NCBI GenBank assembly: GCA_049294435.1
Contig: JBAQCU010000020.1
Span: 61,311-125,310, forward strand
DNA length: 64,000 nt
Reading direction: 5' to 3'
Origin: UBA1550 sp049294435
GTDB lineage: Bacteria > Patescibacteriota > Minisyncoccia > Phycocordibacterales > UBA1550
This document shows positions 24,824-34,500 of the stretch, piece after piece (position 1 is the stretch's first letter; every line of letters starts with the position of its first letter). The notes beneath the pieces are model-generated. The model was not told where the DNA came from. It made no database searches and saw only the letters and a list, made by a program, of their open reading frames with translations. Position numbers and translations under genes: made by a program.

Positions 24824-27067
24824 CTATTTTGCAAGTTGTTCCGCTTCCTCAAATTTTATAGAAAGAAGCTTTGAAATTGCGTCCGAACCCATGGTTACGC
24901 CGTAGATAATGCCCGCGCGTGACATAGTCTCGCGGTTGTGCGTGATGACAATAAGCTGAGAATACTTTGCAAGTGTTGCCACCATGTCGCCATACTTTTT
25001 AGAATTGGCTTCGTCAAGAGCAGCGTCTGTTTCGTCAAGAACGAGAAATGGTGGTGGGTTGACTTGAGACACTGCAAAGATAAGCGCAATAGAGGTAAGC
25101 GCGCGTTCACCTCCAGAAAGCATCTGAAGACCGCGGATTTTTTTGTGCGGAAGAGAAATAGCCACCTCAATCCCCTCTTCAGCCTCCTCTTCCTCAAGCT
25201 CTTCATGACCCTCTAGTATTTCCGTATCAGTTCTTTTTTTCTTTCTTTCTACCGCAACTTCTAGCGACGCAGTTCCTCCGCCAAACATCAATGCAAAAAA
25301 TTCACCAAACTGTTTATTGATTTTTTTGATACCATCTTTGAACTGCGTTCCAAGCTCCTCCTCGAGTCCGCGCATGAGGTCGCGAAGCGACTCTGCGCTC
25401 GTTTTCAAATCTTCAAGTTCCTTCTCAAGAAATTCGTCTCGAGCGACAGCCTCTTCGTACTCGCGCATAATATCCTCTCCCGAACCACCGCCCATAATAT
25501 CCTCTAAGCGAATCTTTGTACGTTCAATCTTTTTTCTGCGAGACTCTTGTTCCGCGCGAGGCTCCGATAGTGCTTGTTCAATATCAATCTGATTGCTTGA
25601 ATATTCTAAAATAGCGCGCCCGATTAAAATTCCTCCTTCACGAAGCTCTTCACGGAATGAAACTTCATCTCGCGAAAAATTTTCTATGTGCTCACGCACC
25701 ATACCAAGACGCAAAGTAAGTTCCTGTTTTTTAGAACGAAACTCAAATGAAGCGCGCTCTGCGTCTGTGACCTCTCTGCGCTTCATTTCAAGCACCCTCT
25801 CTAATTCTTGAATCTTAGTTTCAAAACCAGAAATTAAATTTTCTAGGTTTTGTTGTGCGTCTAAAAGATTTTTGTGCTCAATACGCAAATCTAGAAGACC
25901 TTTTACCGCAACCTCGCTGGGTCCTCTATTTGCGTCAGTTCCGCGAAGATGCTCAAGAAAGGAACCAATTTTATTTCGCGTTGCACTCACTACACCCTTT
26001 ATATACAAATAGTCTTCACTTGACTCTGCATACCCAAGTTCATCATACAAATTTTGCGCGAGTTTCTCCGCCTCCTCCGCATTTACAGTTTTCTCGCGCA
26101 ACACATCCGGCGCATTCAAACGCCTTTCCTCAAACTCAATCATTCCTTCAAAGCGTCCAATCTTTCTACCTAGGTCGTCCCTCTCGCGACGCACAGTACC
26201 CATCTCCGCGCGCGTATGAACAAGCTCTACTACTTCGGCGCTGTCCTTTGTATCTACTCCACGCAAACTGTCAGCGTGAGCAAGCGCTTCGTTTGCCTCA
26301 TGAAGTTCACGCTCGAGATTTTCTTTTTCTCCTTGGAGCTTTTCGCGTGTGTGTTGTATGTATGTTTCTTCTCTCTTCAAATAGTCGCCATACATACTAG
26401 CAAGCTCGTCACGAAGCGCGCGCGCTTGTTCCACCTTCTCCACCTGCTTTTTCAAAAATTTAATATGCGGAGCTATCTCACGACGGAGGGATTCGCTTTG
26501 TCGCATATTTTCCTCTGTTTTTGAAAGTTTCTTTTCACTTTCAAGAATCTTCCAATGATAGATTTTTAGTCCGAGCGCGTCTTCGATCATTGCTCGACGG
26601 TCCTTTGCAGATGAATTTAGAATTCTATCAGCTTCCCCCTGAGAAATAATATGGTGCCCTGATGCGCCGATATGTACTGACGCTAGGAGTTCAATGACAT
26701 CCTTGAGTCGCACTGATGAGCCATTTAGAAAATATCCGCTAGAAGCATCGCGGTGAATCTCGCGAGAAATAGAAACTTCGTCGTAATCAATCGGAAATGT
26801 ACGATCTTTGTTGTCAAAGGAAATCGTTACTTTTGCACGATTCTGACGCTCGGTATTTTTTGAACCATTGAAAATGAGGTCCTCCGTGCGCTTGCCACGC
26901 ATACTTTTCAGAGACTGCTCCCCGAGCACGAAACGAAGCGCCTCAGCAACATTTGACTTCCCCGACCCGTTTGGCCCCACAATAGCTGAGATATCCGCCC
27001 CAAACTCAAAAACACTCTTCTTGGCGAATGATTTGAATCCGGAAATTTCGAGGGTTTTTACGCGCAT
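24824..27067 (-). CDS. smc: Short SMC-like ATPase without visible hinge
   Basis: 747 aa versus ~1150-1200 for bacterial SMC. The N-terminal head has FKSFAKKSVFEF and GPNGSGKSNVAEALRFVLGE (Walker A). The C-terminal head has the signature LSGGERALTSIAL and Walker B FLVLDETDAALDEA. Between them is coiled coil only; the conserved glycine-rich hinge is not found and the arms are roughly half normal length. It probably organises chromosomes, but dimerisation must differ from canonical SMC. ATG lies 7 nt after TAAACT, which is the end of the inverted-repeat element at 27076. Confidence 0.85.
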   Translation of the reverse strand: MRVKTLEISGFKSFAKKSVFEFGADISAIVGPNGSGKSNVAEALRFVLGEQSLKSMRGKRTEDLIFNGSKNTERQNRAKVTISFDNKDRTFPIDYDEVSISREIHRDASSGYFLNGSSVRLKDVIELLASVHIGASGHHIISQGEADRILNSSAKDRRAMIEDALGLKIYHWKILESEKKLSKTEENMRQSESLRREIAPHIKFLKKQVEKVEQARALRDELASMYGDYLKREETYIQHTREKLQGEKENLERELHEANEALAHADSLRGVDTKDSAEVVELVHTRAEMGTVRRERDDLGRKIGRFEGMIEFEERRLNAPDVLREKTVNAEEAEKLAQNLYDELGYAESSEDYLYIKGVVSATRNKIGSFLEHLRGTDANRGPSEVAVKGLLDLRIEHKNLLDAQQNLENLISGFETKIQELERVLEMKRREVTDAERASFEFRSKKQELTLRLGMVREHIENFSRDEVSFREELREGGILIGRAILEYSSNQIDIEQALSEPRAEQESRRKKIERTKIRLEDIMGGGSGEDIMREYEEAVARDEFLEKELEDLKTSAESLRDLMRGLEEELGTQFKDGIKKINKQFGEFFALMFGGGTASLEVAVERKKKRTDTEILEGHEELEEEEAEEGIEVAISLPHKKIRGLQMLSGGERALTSIALIFAVSQVNPPPFLVLDETDAALDEANSKKYGDMVATLAKYSQLIVITHNRETMSRAGIIYGVTMGSDAISKLLSIKFEEAEQLAK

Positions 27068-27075
27068 TGGATTTA

Positions 27076-27222
27076 GTTTACCCCGACACCAACTTTTTGC
27101 ATAGTGTTTAATCGCATATCTATCATTTGAGAGTAACCAATTCCCTTACTAGCTTATAAGATATCAGTGATAAAAACGAAAAACACACTGCAATAATGCA
27201 AAAGTTGGTGTGGGGGTTTAAC
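27076..27222. repeat. Terminal-inverted-repeat element upstream of smc
   Basis: Left GTTTACCCCGACACCAACTT and right AAGTTGGTGTGGGGGTTTAAC are inverted, extending inward through TTTTGCAT/ATGCAAAA. The ~95-bp core has no gene. Read on the minus strand, its left end supplies TAAACT (27075-27080), exactly 7 nt before the smc ATG. Confidence 0.8.
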
Positions 27223-27250
27223 ATATAGCATTTCAGGATGCGACAAAATA

Positions 27251-27284
27251 AAAAGGTTGAATCACATACGAGATTCAACCTTTT
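27251..27284 (-). terminator. Terminator of the 85-aa membrane gene
   Basis: AAAAGGTTGAATC / GATTCAACCTTTT, then TATTTTG on the minus strand, 25 nt after the stop at 27310. Confidence 0.85.
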
Positions 27285-27309
27285 AGACTTGTTTTTATGA
27301 CATTGGGGA

Positions 27310-27567
27310 TTAAGAGACGATTGAGAACATTATTAAGCCGGTCCCAGCGAAGGCTGCGGTTGTTCCCCAAATTGTTATTCTTTCAGAAACGAGCTCCTTC
27401 GCTACCGCAGCAAAACCAGAAATGGCCACTATTATCATGAACAAATTCAGAGTATTGCCAGTTAATGGTGGGACAAGCAATTTTACAAAAATGAGACAAG
27501 CAAGTCCCGATATCTGCAACACACTGCATAGTACAATAAATAAATTAAGTCTAAATTCTCTGTTCAT
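27310..27567 (-). CDS. Small hypothetical membrane protein
   Basis: 85 aa with about three hydrophobic segments (FIVLCSVLQISGLACLIFV, LNLFMIIVAISGFAAVA, TTAAFAGTGLIMFSIV). AAGGAGG sits 6-7 nt before the ATG. Not recognised. Single gene with its own terminator. Confidence 0.65.
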   Translation of the reverse strand: MNREFRLNLFIVLCSVLQISGLACLIFVKLLVPPLTGNTLNLFMIIVAISGFAAVAKELVSERITIWGTTAAFAGTGLIMFSIVS

Positions 27568-27647
27568 TACACATCCTCCTTCACAAGATTAAACAACGGA
27601 TTTACTAAATGAAGCATTACCAACAAATATAGATAATGTCAATCTTT

Positions 27648-28346
27648 TTATTTATTCCACCCTTTCTTCTTCAACCCATCCGCAGCCGCTCCCTGCTCCG
27701 CATCCTGTTTTGATTTGCCTGTGCCTTGTCCAATAAGCTCCTCATTCAAGTAAACACCGACAATGAAATCCTTGTCGTGATCAGGACCTTCTTCACTGAT
27801 AACACGATACGACGGAGTAATACCCACATGCTCCTGTGCTTCCTCTTGGAAAAAACTCTTAGGGTCACGCCAAAGTTCTTTTTTTACAATCTCTTCTGTT
27901 TTACCAAGTAAGTTCTCCTTCAAAAATTTATCAACAGCTTCGTAGCCGAGGTCCAAGTAAATTGCGCCCACGAGCGCCTCAAATGCATTCGCTAGGATAA
28001 TCTGGCGCGCCTTTGTGCCTTTGTCCTTCGCCTCACCTTTTGAAAGAAGCAAGTATTCTTCCATTCCTAAATCAATGGCAAGATTGCCAAGAGTAACCGC
28101 GTTTACGAGAGCAGCTCGATAGCTCGTCAAATCCCCTTCATTTGCATTTTTGTATTTCTTGTATAAAAAATCAGTTACCGAAAGTTCTACCACAGCATCA
28201 CCAAGAAATTCCAATCGTTCATTGTGGTCAAGCCCACGCTCACGCGTCTCATTTATGTACGAGCGGTGCGTAAAAGCCTCGCGGAGAACCGCGCGGTCAC
28301 GAAATTGAACGCCAATTTTATTTTCGAATTCTGCAAACTTTTCCAT
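27648..28346 (-). CDS. rnc: Ribonuclease III
   Basis: 232 aa. The endonuclease domain holds the signature NERLEFLGDAVVELSV and the distal acidic site (NAFEALVGAIYLDLGYE). The C-terminal dsRNA-binding domain includes GTGKSKQDAEQGAA. It cleaves double-stranded RNA in rRNA maturation and could act on the long perfect hairpins common in this window. Confidence 0.97.
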   Translation of the reverse strand: MEKFAEFENKIGVQFRDRAVLREAFTHRSYINETRERGLDHNERLEFLGDAVVELSVTDFLYKKYKNANEGDLTSYRAALVNAVTLGNLAIDLGMEEYLLLSKGEAKDKGTKARQIILANAFEALVGAIYLDLGYEAVDKFLKENLLGKTEEIVKKELWRDPKSFFQEEAQEHVGITPSYRVISEEGPDHDKDFIVGVYLNEELIGQGTGKSKQDAEQGAAADGLKKKGWNK

Positions 28347-28371
28347 AATTGATTTACTTTCTGTTCTTCCA

Positions 28372-28448
28372 CGTCTTTGCGAGCGTAGCGCGGCAATCCA
28401 GAGTATGTGCGATGAGTTCTGGATTGCTTCGCTGTGCTCGCAAAGACG
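28372..28448. repeat. GCGAG palindromic repeat (rnc upstream)
   Basis: CGTCTTTGCGAGC (28372-28384) and GCTCGCAAAGACG (28436-28448) are perfect inverted ends, with AATCCAGA...TCTGGATT inside. It occupies the nusB-rnc spacer. Confidence 0.8.
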
Positions 28449-28460
28449 ACGAAATTATTG

Positions 28461-29375
28461 TCAGTTGTGTGTTTTATTTAGTAAAATATTCACCGCTTTT
28501 GTGATCACGGGAAGCATATCGTCATACATATTGAGGTCAATAATCTCTGCGAGCTTGAACCACTTTGCGTCATCGAGACCACCTGTCTTCATAAGTTTAA
28601 TATCCTGGTATGGCGCTTCGCAGAGGAAGTAGCTCACGTGCTTTCGCATCTTTCCTTTTTCTGGATGCGATGCTACATATTCATTCTCGCCAAGGATTAC
28701 ACCTGGAGTTACAGGAAGATTGATTTCCTCTTTTACAATGCGTGTAATAGCGGTTACGTCGTCTTCACCTTCCTTGTAATGCCCCTTTGAAAGAGTCCAG
28801 TGTCCAAAGATATCGTGTACAAGTCCCAAGTACACATTCTCGCCGTCGCGTGCATACACCACTGCTCCACCGAGCTTGTCGAGAGGAAGTGTCTTTGGAT
28901 CCACGGGCACGTGCGGAGTTTTCTTCTTGCCCGTTTCGTCTTTGCCGGGCTCGCCGAGCTCTTTGTATACCGCGCCAAGTACACCGTTTATAAACTTACC
29001 ACTCGTCTCCCCGCCATAAGTTTTTGCTAGTTCAATGGCTTCGTTGATAGCAACCTTTGCTGGAACTTGTGTGCGATCCTCAAAGAGAAGCTCATATAGT
29101 CCGATGCGTAATATATTTCTATCAACAAGCGCAATTTTTTCTATTGGCCAATCTGGTGCCGCTTTCTCGATGATGTCGTCAAGTTTAGTTTGTTTACTCA
29201 AAATTCCCAAGAGAAGCTTTCTCATAAACGTAATATCGTTTACCCCTGGTGCAAACTCTTCTGCGTTGCGAACAAGCGCGTGTTCTATTTCAAGATCAGT
29301 TAACGTTCCTCCACGAAAATCCCATTCATAAAGAACCTGCATAACTATACTTCTTGAAAGGTGCCTGTTTGCCAT
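28461..29375 (-). CDS. nusB: NusB-Nudix fusion protein
   Basis: 304 aa. Residues 1-~145 are NusB (RSIVMQVLYEWDFRGG, LVDRNILRIGLYELL, AINEAIELAKTYGGETSGKF), an antitermination factor that binds boxA with S10. Residues ~160-304 are a Nudix domain: GHYKEGE then RIVKEEINL aligns with GX5EX7REUXEEXGU, but the first Glu of REU is Ile and the Gly is Asn, while both metal-binding Glu of EE remain. Nudix enzymes hydrolyse nucleoside diphosphate derivatives. A functional link between the halves is unknown. The frame is continuous. Confidence 0.88.
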   Translation of the reverse strand: MANRHLSRSIVMQVLYEWDFRGGTLTDLEIEHALVRNAEEFAPGVNDITFMRKLLLGILSKQTKLDDIIEKAAPDWPIEKIALVDRNILRIGLYELLFEDRTQVPAKVAINEAIELAKTYGGETSGKFINGVLGAVYKELGEPGKDETGKKKTPHVPVDPKTLPLDKLGGAVVYARDGENVYLGLVHDIFGHWTLSKGHYKEGEDDVTAITRIVKEEINLPVTPGVILGENEYVASHPEKGKMRKHVSYFLCEAPYQDIKLMKTGGLDDAKWFKLAEIIDLNMYDDMLPVITKAVNILLNKTHN

Positions 29376-29434
29376 ATAAATTTAAAAGTACTTATACTTA
29401 TAGTATCTTACAAGAGCAAAAAAGACAAAAAAGA

Positions 29435-29465
29435 AAAGCGACAAGCTTTTCTACTTTGTCGCTTT
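29435..29465 (-). terminator. rpmF terminator overlapping its stop codon
   Basis: AAAGCGACAA / TTGTCGCTTT with the rpmF TAG inside the loop; minus-strand T-runs follow (TTTTCTTTTTTG). Confidence 0.8.
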
Positions 29466-29678
29466 GCCCTTTGCAGCAACTCTTTTCTCAATTTTTGAGT
29501 TGGTTTTTACGACACTGAGAACCGTTTTTCCACGATATGTACCACATGCAGTACATACTTGGTGTCGCATATGGAGCGCCTCACACTTTACGCACTTTGA
29601 AAGGCGCGCGCCGTCCAAGGCGTGGTGGGAACGGCGGTTTGCCGTATGCGCACGGGTATGTCTCATTCGTACTACCAT
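29451..29678 (-). CDS. rpmF: 50S ribosomal protein L32
   Basis: 75 aa. MVVRMRHTRAHTANRRSHH is the basic N-terminus, followed by CVKC and CTAC, the two zinc knuckles of L32, then GTYRGKTVLSV. Slightly longer at the C-terminus than usual. The stop codon sits in the terminator loop. Confidence 0.9.
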   Translation of the reverse strand: MVVRMRHTRAHTANRRSHHALDGARLSKCVKCEALHMRHQVCTACGTYRGKTVLSVVKTNSKIEKRVAAKGKATK

Positions 29679-29757
29679 AGTTTCAATACTGTATCAAAAA
29701 GCCCATAAAAAATCAAGAGGCTAGCATGATTCACCAAAAAGTTCCTGCGTCAAACAA

Positions 29758-29781
29758 AAAGGCGACTTGAAGTCGCCTTTA
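29758..29781 (-). terminator. Terminator of the 133-aa hypothetical gene
   Basis: AAAGGCGACT / AGTCGCCTTT followed by TTTGTTTG on the minus strand, 20 nt past the stop at 29802. Confidence 0.8.
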
Positions 29782-29801
29782 TTTCCTTTCTTTGTTCTTT
29801 T

Positions 29802-30203
29802 TTATTTATTTGAAGCGAGCCACTTCCTTAAACGCCCTGCCTGTTTGTAATCAGCAACATGCAGATCGCCTATTTTAGTTTTGATGATTGCTGAGCCCAG
29901 GCATCCACTCAATAAAGACAAGGACCCATTCAAATCATCCAAACGGATCGTTCCTATTTGATTAAGTTCGTGCTTCCCAGAATCGTTTGCCTCCCAGTAA
30001 AACAGTTTGTAAAGTTGGCCTGTGTCTTTTTCAATGCACAGACGCGCTCCACACTTGATTTTAAGAGTTATGCTTGTGTTGCTCTCGTCAAGGTTTTTTG
30101 AGGTTGGCGCAACTTGCCCACCCCACACAGTCGCAATTGCTATAATACCCCCTTTTTGTTGTGAAATATAAAATGAACTAAGTTTTAGCATACTATTTTC
30201 CAT
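29802..30203 (-). CDS. Hypothetical protein
   Basis: 133 aa from MENSMLKLSS. No family recognised. The sequence looks like a compact beta-rich domain (ITLKIKCGARLCIEKD, AIIKTKIGDLHVADYK). It starts about 4 nt after the rnhB stop, so the two may be cotranscribed. GAGGGGG upstream is rather distant; MLKL at 30191 with GGAAAA before it is an alternative start. Confidence 0.55.
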   Translation of the reverse strand: MENSMLKLSSFYISQQKGGIIAIATVWGGQVAPTSKNLDESNTSITLKIKCGARLCIEKDTGQLYKLFYWEANDSGKHELNQIGTIRLDDLNGSLSLLSGCLGSAIIKTKIGDLHVADYKQAGRLRKWLASNK

Positions 30204-30207
30204 GCTT

Positions 30208-30807
30208 TTACACAAGCCCCCTCAGGAAACTTTTGCGGTGATGTGGGATGATACCATTTTTTTTGATTGCTTCGTAGTGCGCGCGGGTGCCGTAGCCTTT
30301 GTGTTTTTCAAAGCCATATGCGGGAAACTTTTTTGCGAGAAGCACCATGCGCGCATCACGCGCCGTTTTTGCAACGATAGACGCAAGCGCAATCACAAGT
30401 TCCTTTTCATCTCCTTTGATAATTGTCTCTTGGTTCTGATAATGCGATGGCGCGCGAAGCGCGCCATCTAGGAGGACTCTTGTTTCCTCCGCATCGTGTT
30501 CAATAGCGCTGAGCGATTTTTCAATAGCTGTACGTATTGCATACGAGAGTCCCTTTTTATCAATCACACTCGGCGTGACAAATGAAACAGAGCAAGAAAG
30601 ATACCCGAGCTTCTCCGCTTCACGAATTCTCTCATGCCATTCCGCACGAGACTTTGGTGTAAGTTTTTTGGAATCTTTTACAACAGGGAAAAGTTTGGTA
30701 ACTCGCTTGTGGTACTCGGCATATATGCAAACAGCTCCCACAGCAACTGGGCCAGCAAGTGGCCCGCGTCCAACCTCATCAATACCTATAATATACTTGT
30801 GTCGCAT
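30208..30807 (-). CDS. rnhB: Ribonuclease HII
   Basis: 199 aa. YIIGIDEVGRGPLAGPVAVG holds the catalytic Asp-Glu pair; KDSKKLTPKSR and ALASIVAKTARD complete the family pattern. It removes ribonucleotides from DNA. The ATG is 7 nt after TATACT, the end of the inverted-repeat element at 30816, so its promoter appears element-derived. Confidence 0.96.
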   Translation of the reverse strand: MRHKYIIGIDEVGRGPLAGPVAVGAVCIYAEYHKRVTKLFPVVKDSKKLTPKSRAEWHERIREAEKLGYLSCSVSFVTPSVIDKKGLSYAIRTAIEKSLSAIEHDAEETRVLLDGALRAPSHYQNQETIIKGDEKELVIALASIVAKTARDARMVLLAKKFPAYGFEKHKGYGTRAHYEAIKKNGIIPHHRKSFLRGLV

Positions 30808-30815
30808 TTTTTACA

Positions 30816-30910
30816 GTATACCCCCACACCTACTTTTAATATAATTGAAAGACATCATTCTAGAAAACTACACTATGCCTATTAGAAATAAAGTAGGTGT
30901 GGGGGTATAT
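30816..30910. repeat. Terminal-inverted-repeat element upstream of rnhB
   Basis: GTATACCCCCACACCTACTT and its inverse AAGTAGGTGTGGGGGTATA bound a 95-bp element with an AT-rich core. Its left end gives TATACT (30815-30820, minus strand) 7 nt before the rnhB ATG. Confidence 0.85.
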
Positions 30911-30920
30911 CCGAAAAAAG

Positions 30921-30942
30921 AAAAAGGCCGTACGAGACGGCC
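30921..30942 (-). terminator. Terminator of the 129-aa membrane gene
   Basis: GGCCGT-CTCGT-ACGGCC followed by TTTTTCTTTTTT on the minus strand, 15 nt after the stop. Confidence 0.85.
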
Positions 30943-30956
30943 TCTTGAATAGCTTG

Positions 30957-31346
30957 TTAACATGTTTTCAATTTTAGCCGACAATAGCGGTAATAATCAA
31001 AACCTGCCACAAACGCGCACAACACGCTAAGAAATAAATAGGAACTCCAGTTATTTGAGGAGTCCTGATTTGCTTGAATTGCGAGCACATCAAGAATGAA
31101 AAAGATCACACCTGTGACGACCATCAGATTACTTTGTGTCAGTCGTGCTGTTCTTCTTGAACTCTCCAAGCTTTTGATGTAGTTCCTCTTTTGCTCCAGC
31201 GACAGCTGTGCTTGAGTGCTCAGTCCGCTCTCTATCATGGACGAAACTTTCCCGCTGACAGATATTGAGATGACTACATAAAACAAGATTGTAACAACCG
31301 CAATAAGCCATAGAGCGATTTGAAAAATAACCAAAAAGCTGACCAT
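30957..31346 (-). CDS. Hypothetical membrane protein
   Basis: 129 aa with an N-terminal membrane helix (FLVIFQIALWLIAVVTILFY), a charged middle (QAQLSLEQKRNYIKSLESSR) and two more hydrophobic segments (LMVVTGVIFFILDVLAI, SYLFLSVLCAFVAGF). AAAAAGGAGA lies just before the ATG. A promoter TTGACG-N17-TATTGT is visible upstream on the minus strand. Not recognised. Confidence 0.65.
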   Translation of the reverse strand: MVSFLVIFQIALWLIAVVTILFYVVISISVSGKVSSMIESGLSTQAQLSLEQKRNYIKSLESSRRTARLTQSNLMVVTGVIFFILDVLAIQANQDSSNNWSSYLFLSVLCAFVAGFDYYRYCRLKLKTC

Positions 31347-31440
31347 TTGTGTCTCCTTTTTCGTGAATACAACGTTGTAGGGTTCTTTCTGTTTTGTACA
31401 ATACTGTATTTTTCTATGTTCGTCAACCGATTTTTACATC

Positions 31441-31472
31441 CAGCAATTATCCGCGATAGCGGATAATTGCTG
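31441..31472. repeat. Perfect 14-bp hairpin between divergent genes
   Basis: CAGCAATTATCCGC-GATA-GCGGATAATTGCTG. It lies 15 nt upstream of the dnaE -35 box. No U-run follows. It is one of several unrelated perfect hairpins with 3-4-nt loops in the window. Confidence 0.8.
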
Positions 31473-31487
31473 GGATTTGGCATGTTT

Positions 31488-31516
31488 TTGAGTGAACCGT
31501 GCGCGTCTGGTATACT
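31488..31516 (+). promoter_or_regulatory. dnaE promoter
   Basis: TTGAGT (31488-31493), 17-nt spacer, TATACT (31511-31516), 9 nt before the dnaE ATG: essentially leaderless. Confidence 0.78.
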
Positions 31517-31525
31517 CAATGAGCC

Positions 31526-34500
31526 ATGAGCGAACCTAAATTTATACATTTACATACCCACTCCCACTATTCCCTCCTGGACGGGCTCTCAAAAGTGGGC
31601 GATATGGTGAAGCTTGCGAAGCATCACGGGATGAACGCCATAGGACTCACCGACCACGGCAATATGTACGGCGCGATTGAGTTTTACAAAACATGTAAGT
31701 CAAACGGCATCAAACCTATCATTGGTGTGGAGGCGTACATCACTCCTGGTTCACGACACGACAAACGCCCAGGGATTGACACCACTCGCTATCACCTCAC
31801 CCTACTCGCAAAAAATGCAACTGGCTACAAAAATCTAGTGCGACTCGTTACGCTTTCACAACTGGAAGGCTACTACTACAAGCCTAGAATGGACAAGGAG
31901 ATTTTGCGAAAACACAGCGATGGTATTATTTGTCTTTCGGGATGTTTCGGCAGTGAGATCTCTCGCGCATTTCGCAATCGCGATAGAGATGAAGCAGAGC
32001 GTGTCGCTCTTGAACATCAGGAAATTTTTGGCAAAGAAAATTATTTTTTGGAAATTATGCACCACCCAGGGGTTCCTGGTATTGAGGAGGTTCGCAATGG
32101 GATAATCGCTCTTGGAAAAAAACTTTCAATCCCGCTTGTTGCAACACAAGACTCACACTACTTAAGGAGTGACGACCAGCGCGCGCACGAAACACTTCTT
32201 GCCATTCAGACCAACGGCGACCTCAATGATGAAAACCGCTTCTCAATGGCGTCTGATGATTTTTCATTTATTGACACCGAAAGAGCTCTTGGTTATTTTG
32301 CGAGTACCCCCGAAGCTGTGTGGAATACGCAAAAAATTGCTGATATGTGTGATATTAAGCTCAAGCTCGGCTCTTGGGTTTTTCCAGATTTTAAAATCCC
32401 TGAAGGCACTACTTACGACAAAGAACTTCGTCGTCTTGCGTATGAAGGTATCCTTGTACGCGGACTTTCTCCAGACGACAAGGGTGTTACAGACAGACTT
32501 GAGTACGAGCTCAAAGTTATTTGCGACAAAGGTTACGCGCCATACTTTCTTGTTGTTGCAGACCTGCTTCGCTTCGCAAATGAAAATGGCATCCTCACTA
32601 CCGTGCGTGGCTCAGTCGCGGGCTCTATTACAACGTACTTGCTAAAAATCACGCACGTAAATCCGCTGGAATACAAACTCCCATTTGAACGTTTCCTAAA
32701 CCCAGAGCGTCCTTCCGCACCCGATATAGATATGGACTATGCCGATAACCGTCGTGACGAGGTTATCAACTACGCCCGTGAAAAATACGGCGCAGACCAT
32801 GTGGCGCAAATTGGTACATTTGGAACAATGATGGCGCGTGGCGCAGTGCGTGACGTCGCGCGCGCTCTTGGGCACCCTTATGTTATTGGTGACAAGATTT
32901 CTCGCCTTATACCAGAAGGATCACAGGGCTTCCCGATGACTATAGATACAGCGCTCAAGATGATTCCAGAGCTTGCTGATTTATATAAAAATGATGCGAC
33001 TACAACAGAGATTATTGATCTCGCAAAAAAATTAGAGGGTTGCGTAAGGCACATTTCGGTACACGCTGCTGGTGTTGTGATTTCTCCTGTCCCTCTTATT
33101 GATTTCGTACCAACACAGCTTGACCCTAAAGGTGGAAAAATTATTACTCAATATGATATGCACGCTGTTGAAGACGCTGGGCTTTTGAAATTTGACTTTC
33201 TGGGTATTAGGAACCTTTCTATTCTTGGTGATGCGATACGTTTAGTAAAGGAGCGTCACGGTGTCGCAATTGATATTGAAAATATTCCCCTCGATGACCT
33301 TCTCACATTTGCTATGCTCGCGCGCGGAGAAACGATGGGACTTTTTCAACTAAACGGTTCTGGAATGACGCGATATTTAAAAGAGTTACAGCCATCTACT
33401 ATTCACGACATCAACGCGATGGTAGCACTATATCGTCCAGGTCCAATGGAAATGATTCCAGAATACATTAAACGAAAGCACAATCCATCGCTCGTATCGT
33501 ATCTTGATCCTCGCATGAAAGAAATCCTCGCTATGTCGTATGGTGTGATCACATACCAAGATGACGTGATGATGATTGCTATTAAACTCGCGGGTTATTC
33601 GTGGCTAGATGCTGACAAGCTCCGCAAAGCGATGGGAAAAAAAATCCCAGCAGAGATGCAGTCTCAGAAGGAGAAACTCCTTAAGGGTTTCGTAGATGGT
33701 GGACTTACAGAAAAAAAAGCGCAGGAGCTCTGGCTTCTCATTGAGCCTTTTGCCGCGTACGGATTCAACAAAGCGCACGCCGCGAGCTACGGTCGCCTCG
33801 CGTATCAGACAGCGTATATGAAGGCAAACTACCCTATTGAATATATGACAGCGATTCTCACAGCGGAGTCCGGCGACACAGAAAAAATTGCCGAGATTAT
33901 TACCGAGTGCAAGAGAATGAAGCTTCCTGTGCTTCCTCCTGATATAAACGCGAGCTATGGAGGGTTTACAGTGGTTGAGAGTAATGGTAACCAAGAGATC
34001 AGATTCGGGCTCTACACCATCAAAAATCTCGGCACAGATATTTCTGACGCGATTATTGCGGAGCGTGGAGGAAAATTTGCATTCACTTCCTTCAGTGATT
34101 TTCTTGAGCGTATTCGTCATAAAAATTTAAATAAGAAATCATTGGAATCGCTTATCAAAGCTGGCGCAATGGATGCATTTGGCGAACGTGGAACAATGCT
34201 CGCAAATATGGAGGAGGCGCTTGAGTACAATAAGGCTCAAGGCAAAGAGATGAGTGGGCAGGAGTCGCTGTTTGGAATTATGTCTGATCAGTCTAGTGTG
34301 CCGGTGCTAAGACTGAAGCCATCAGACCCAGTGGCAAAGCGTGATCGTCTCATTTGGGAAAAGGAGCTACTAGGTTTGTATGTATCAGGACATCCTCTTG
34401 ATGACCACAGAGCAAAACTTGATAGCATAGGCACAACAATAGAAAGTGTAAAAACTCTTCGTGATGGAATGCCTGCTGTAGCGGGTGGCATTGTTGAACA

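Noticed and set aside
33605..34120. 171-aa minus-strand frame within dnaE
   Set aside because: Antisense to the polymerase core; no independent signal.
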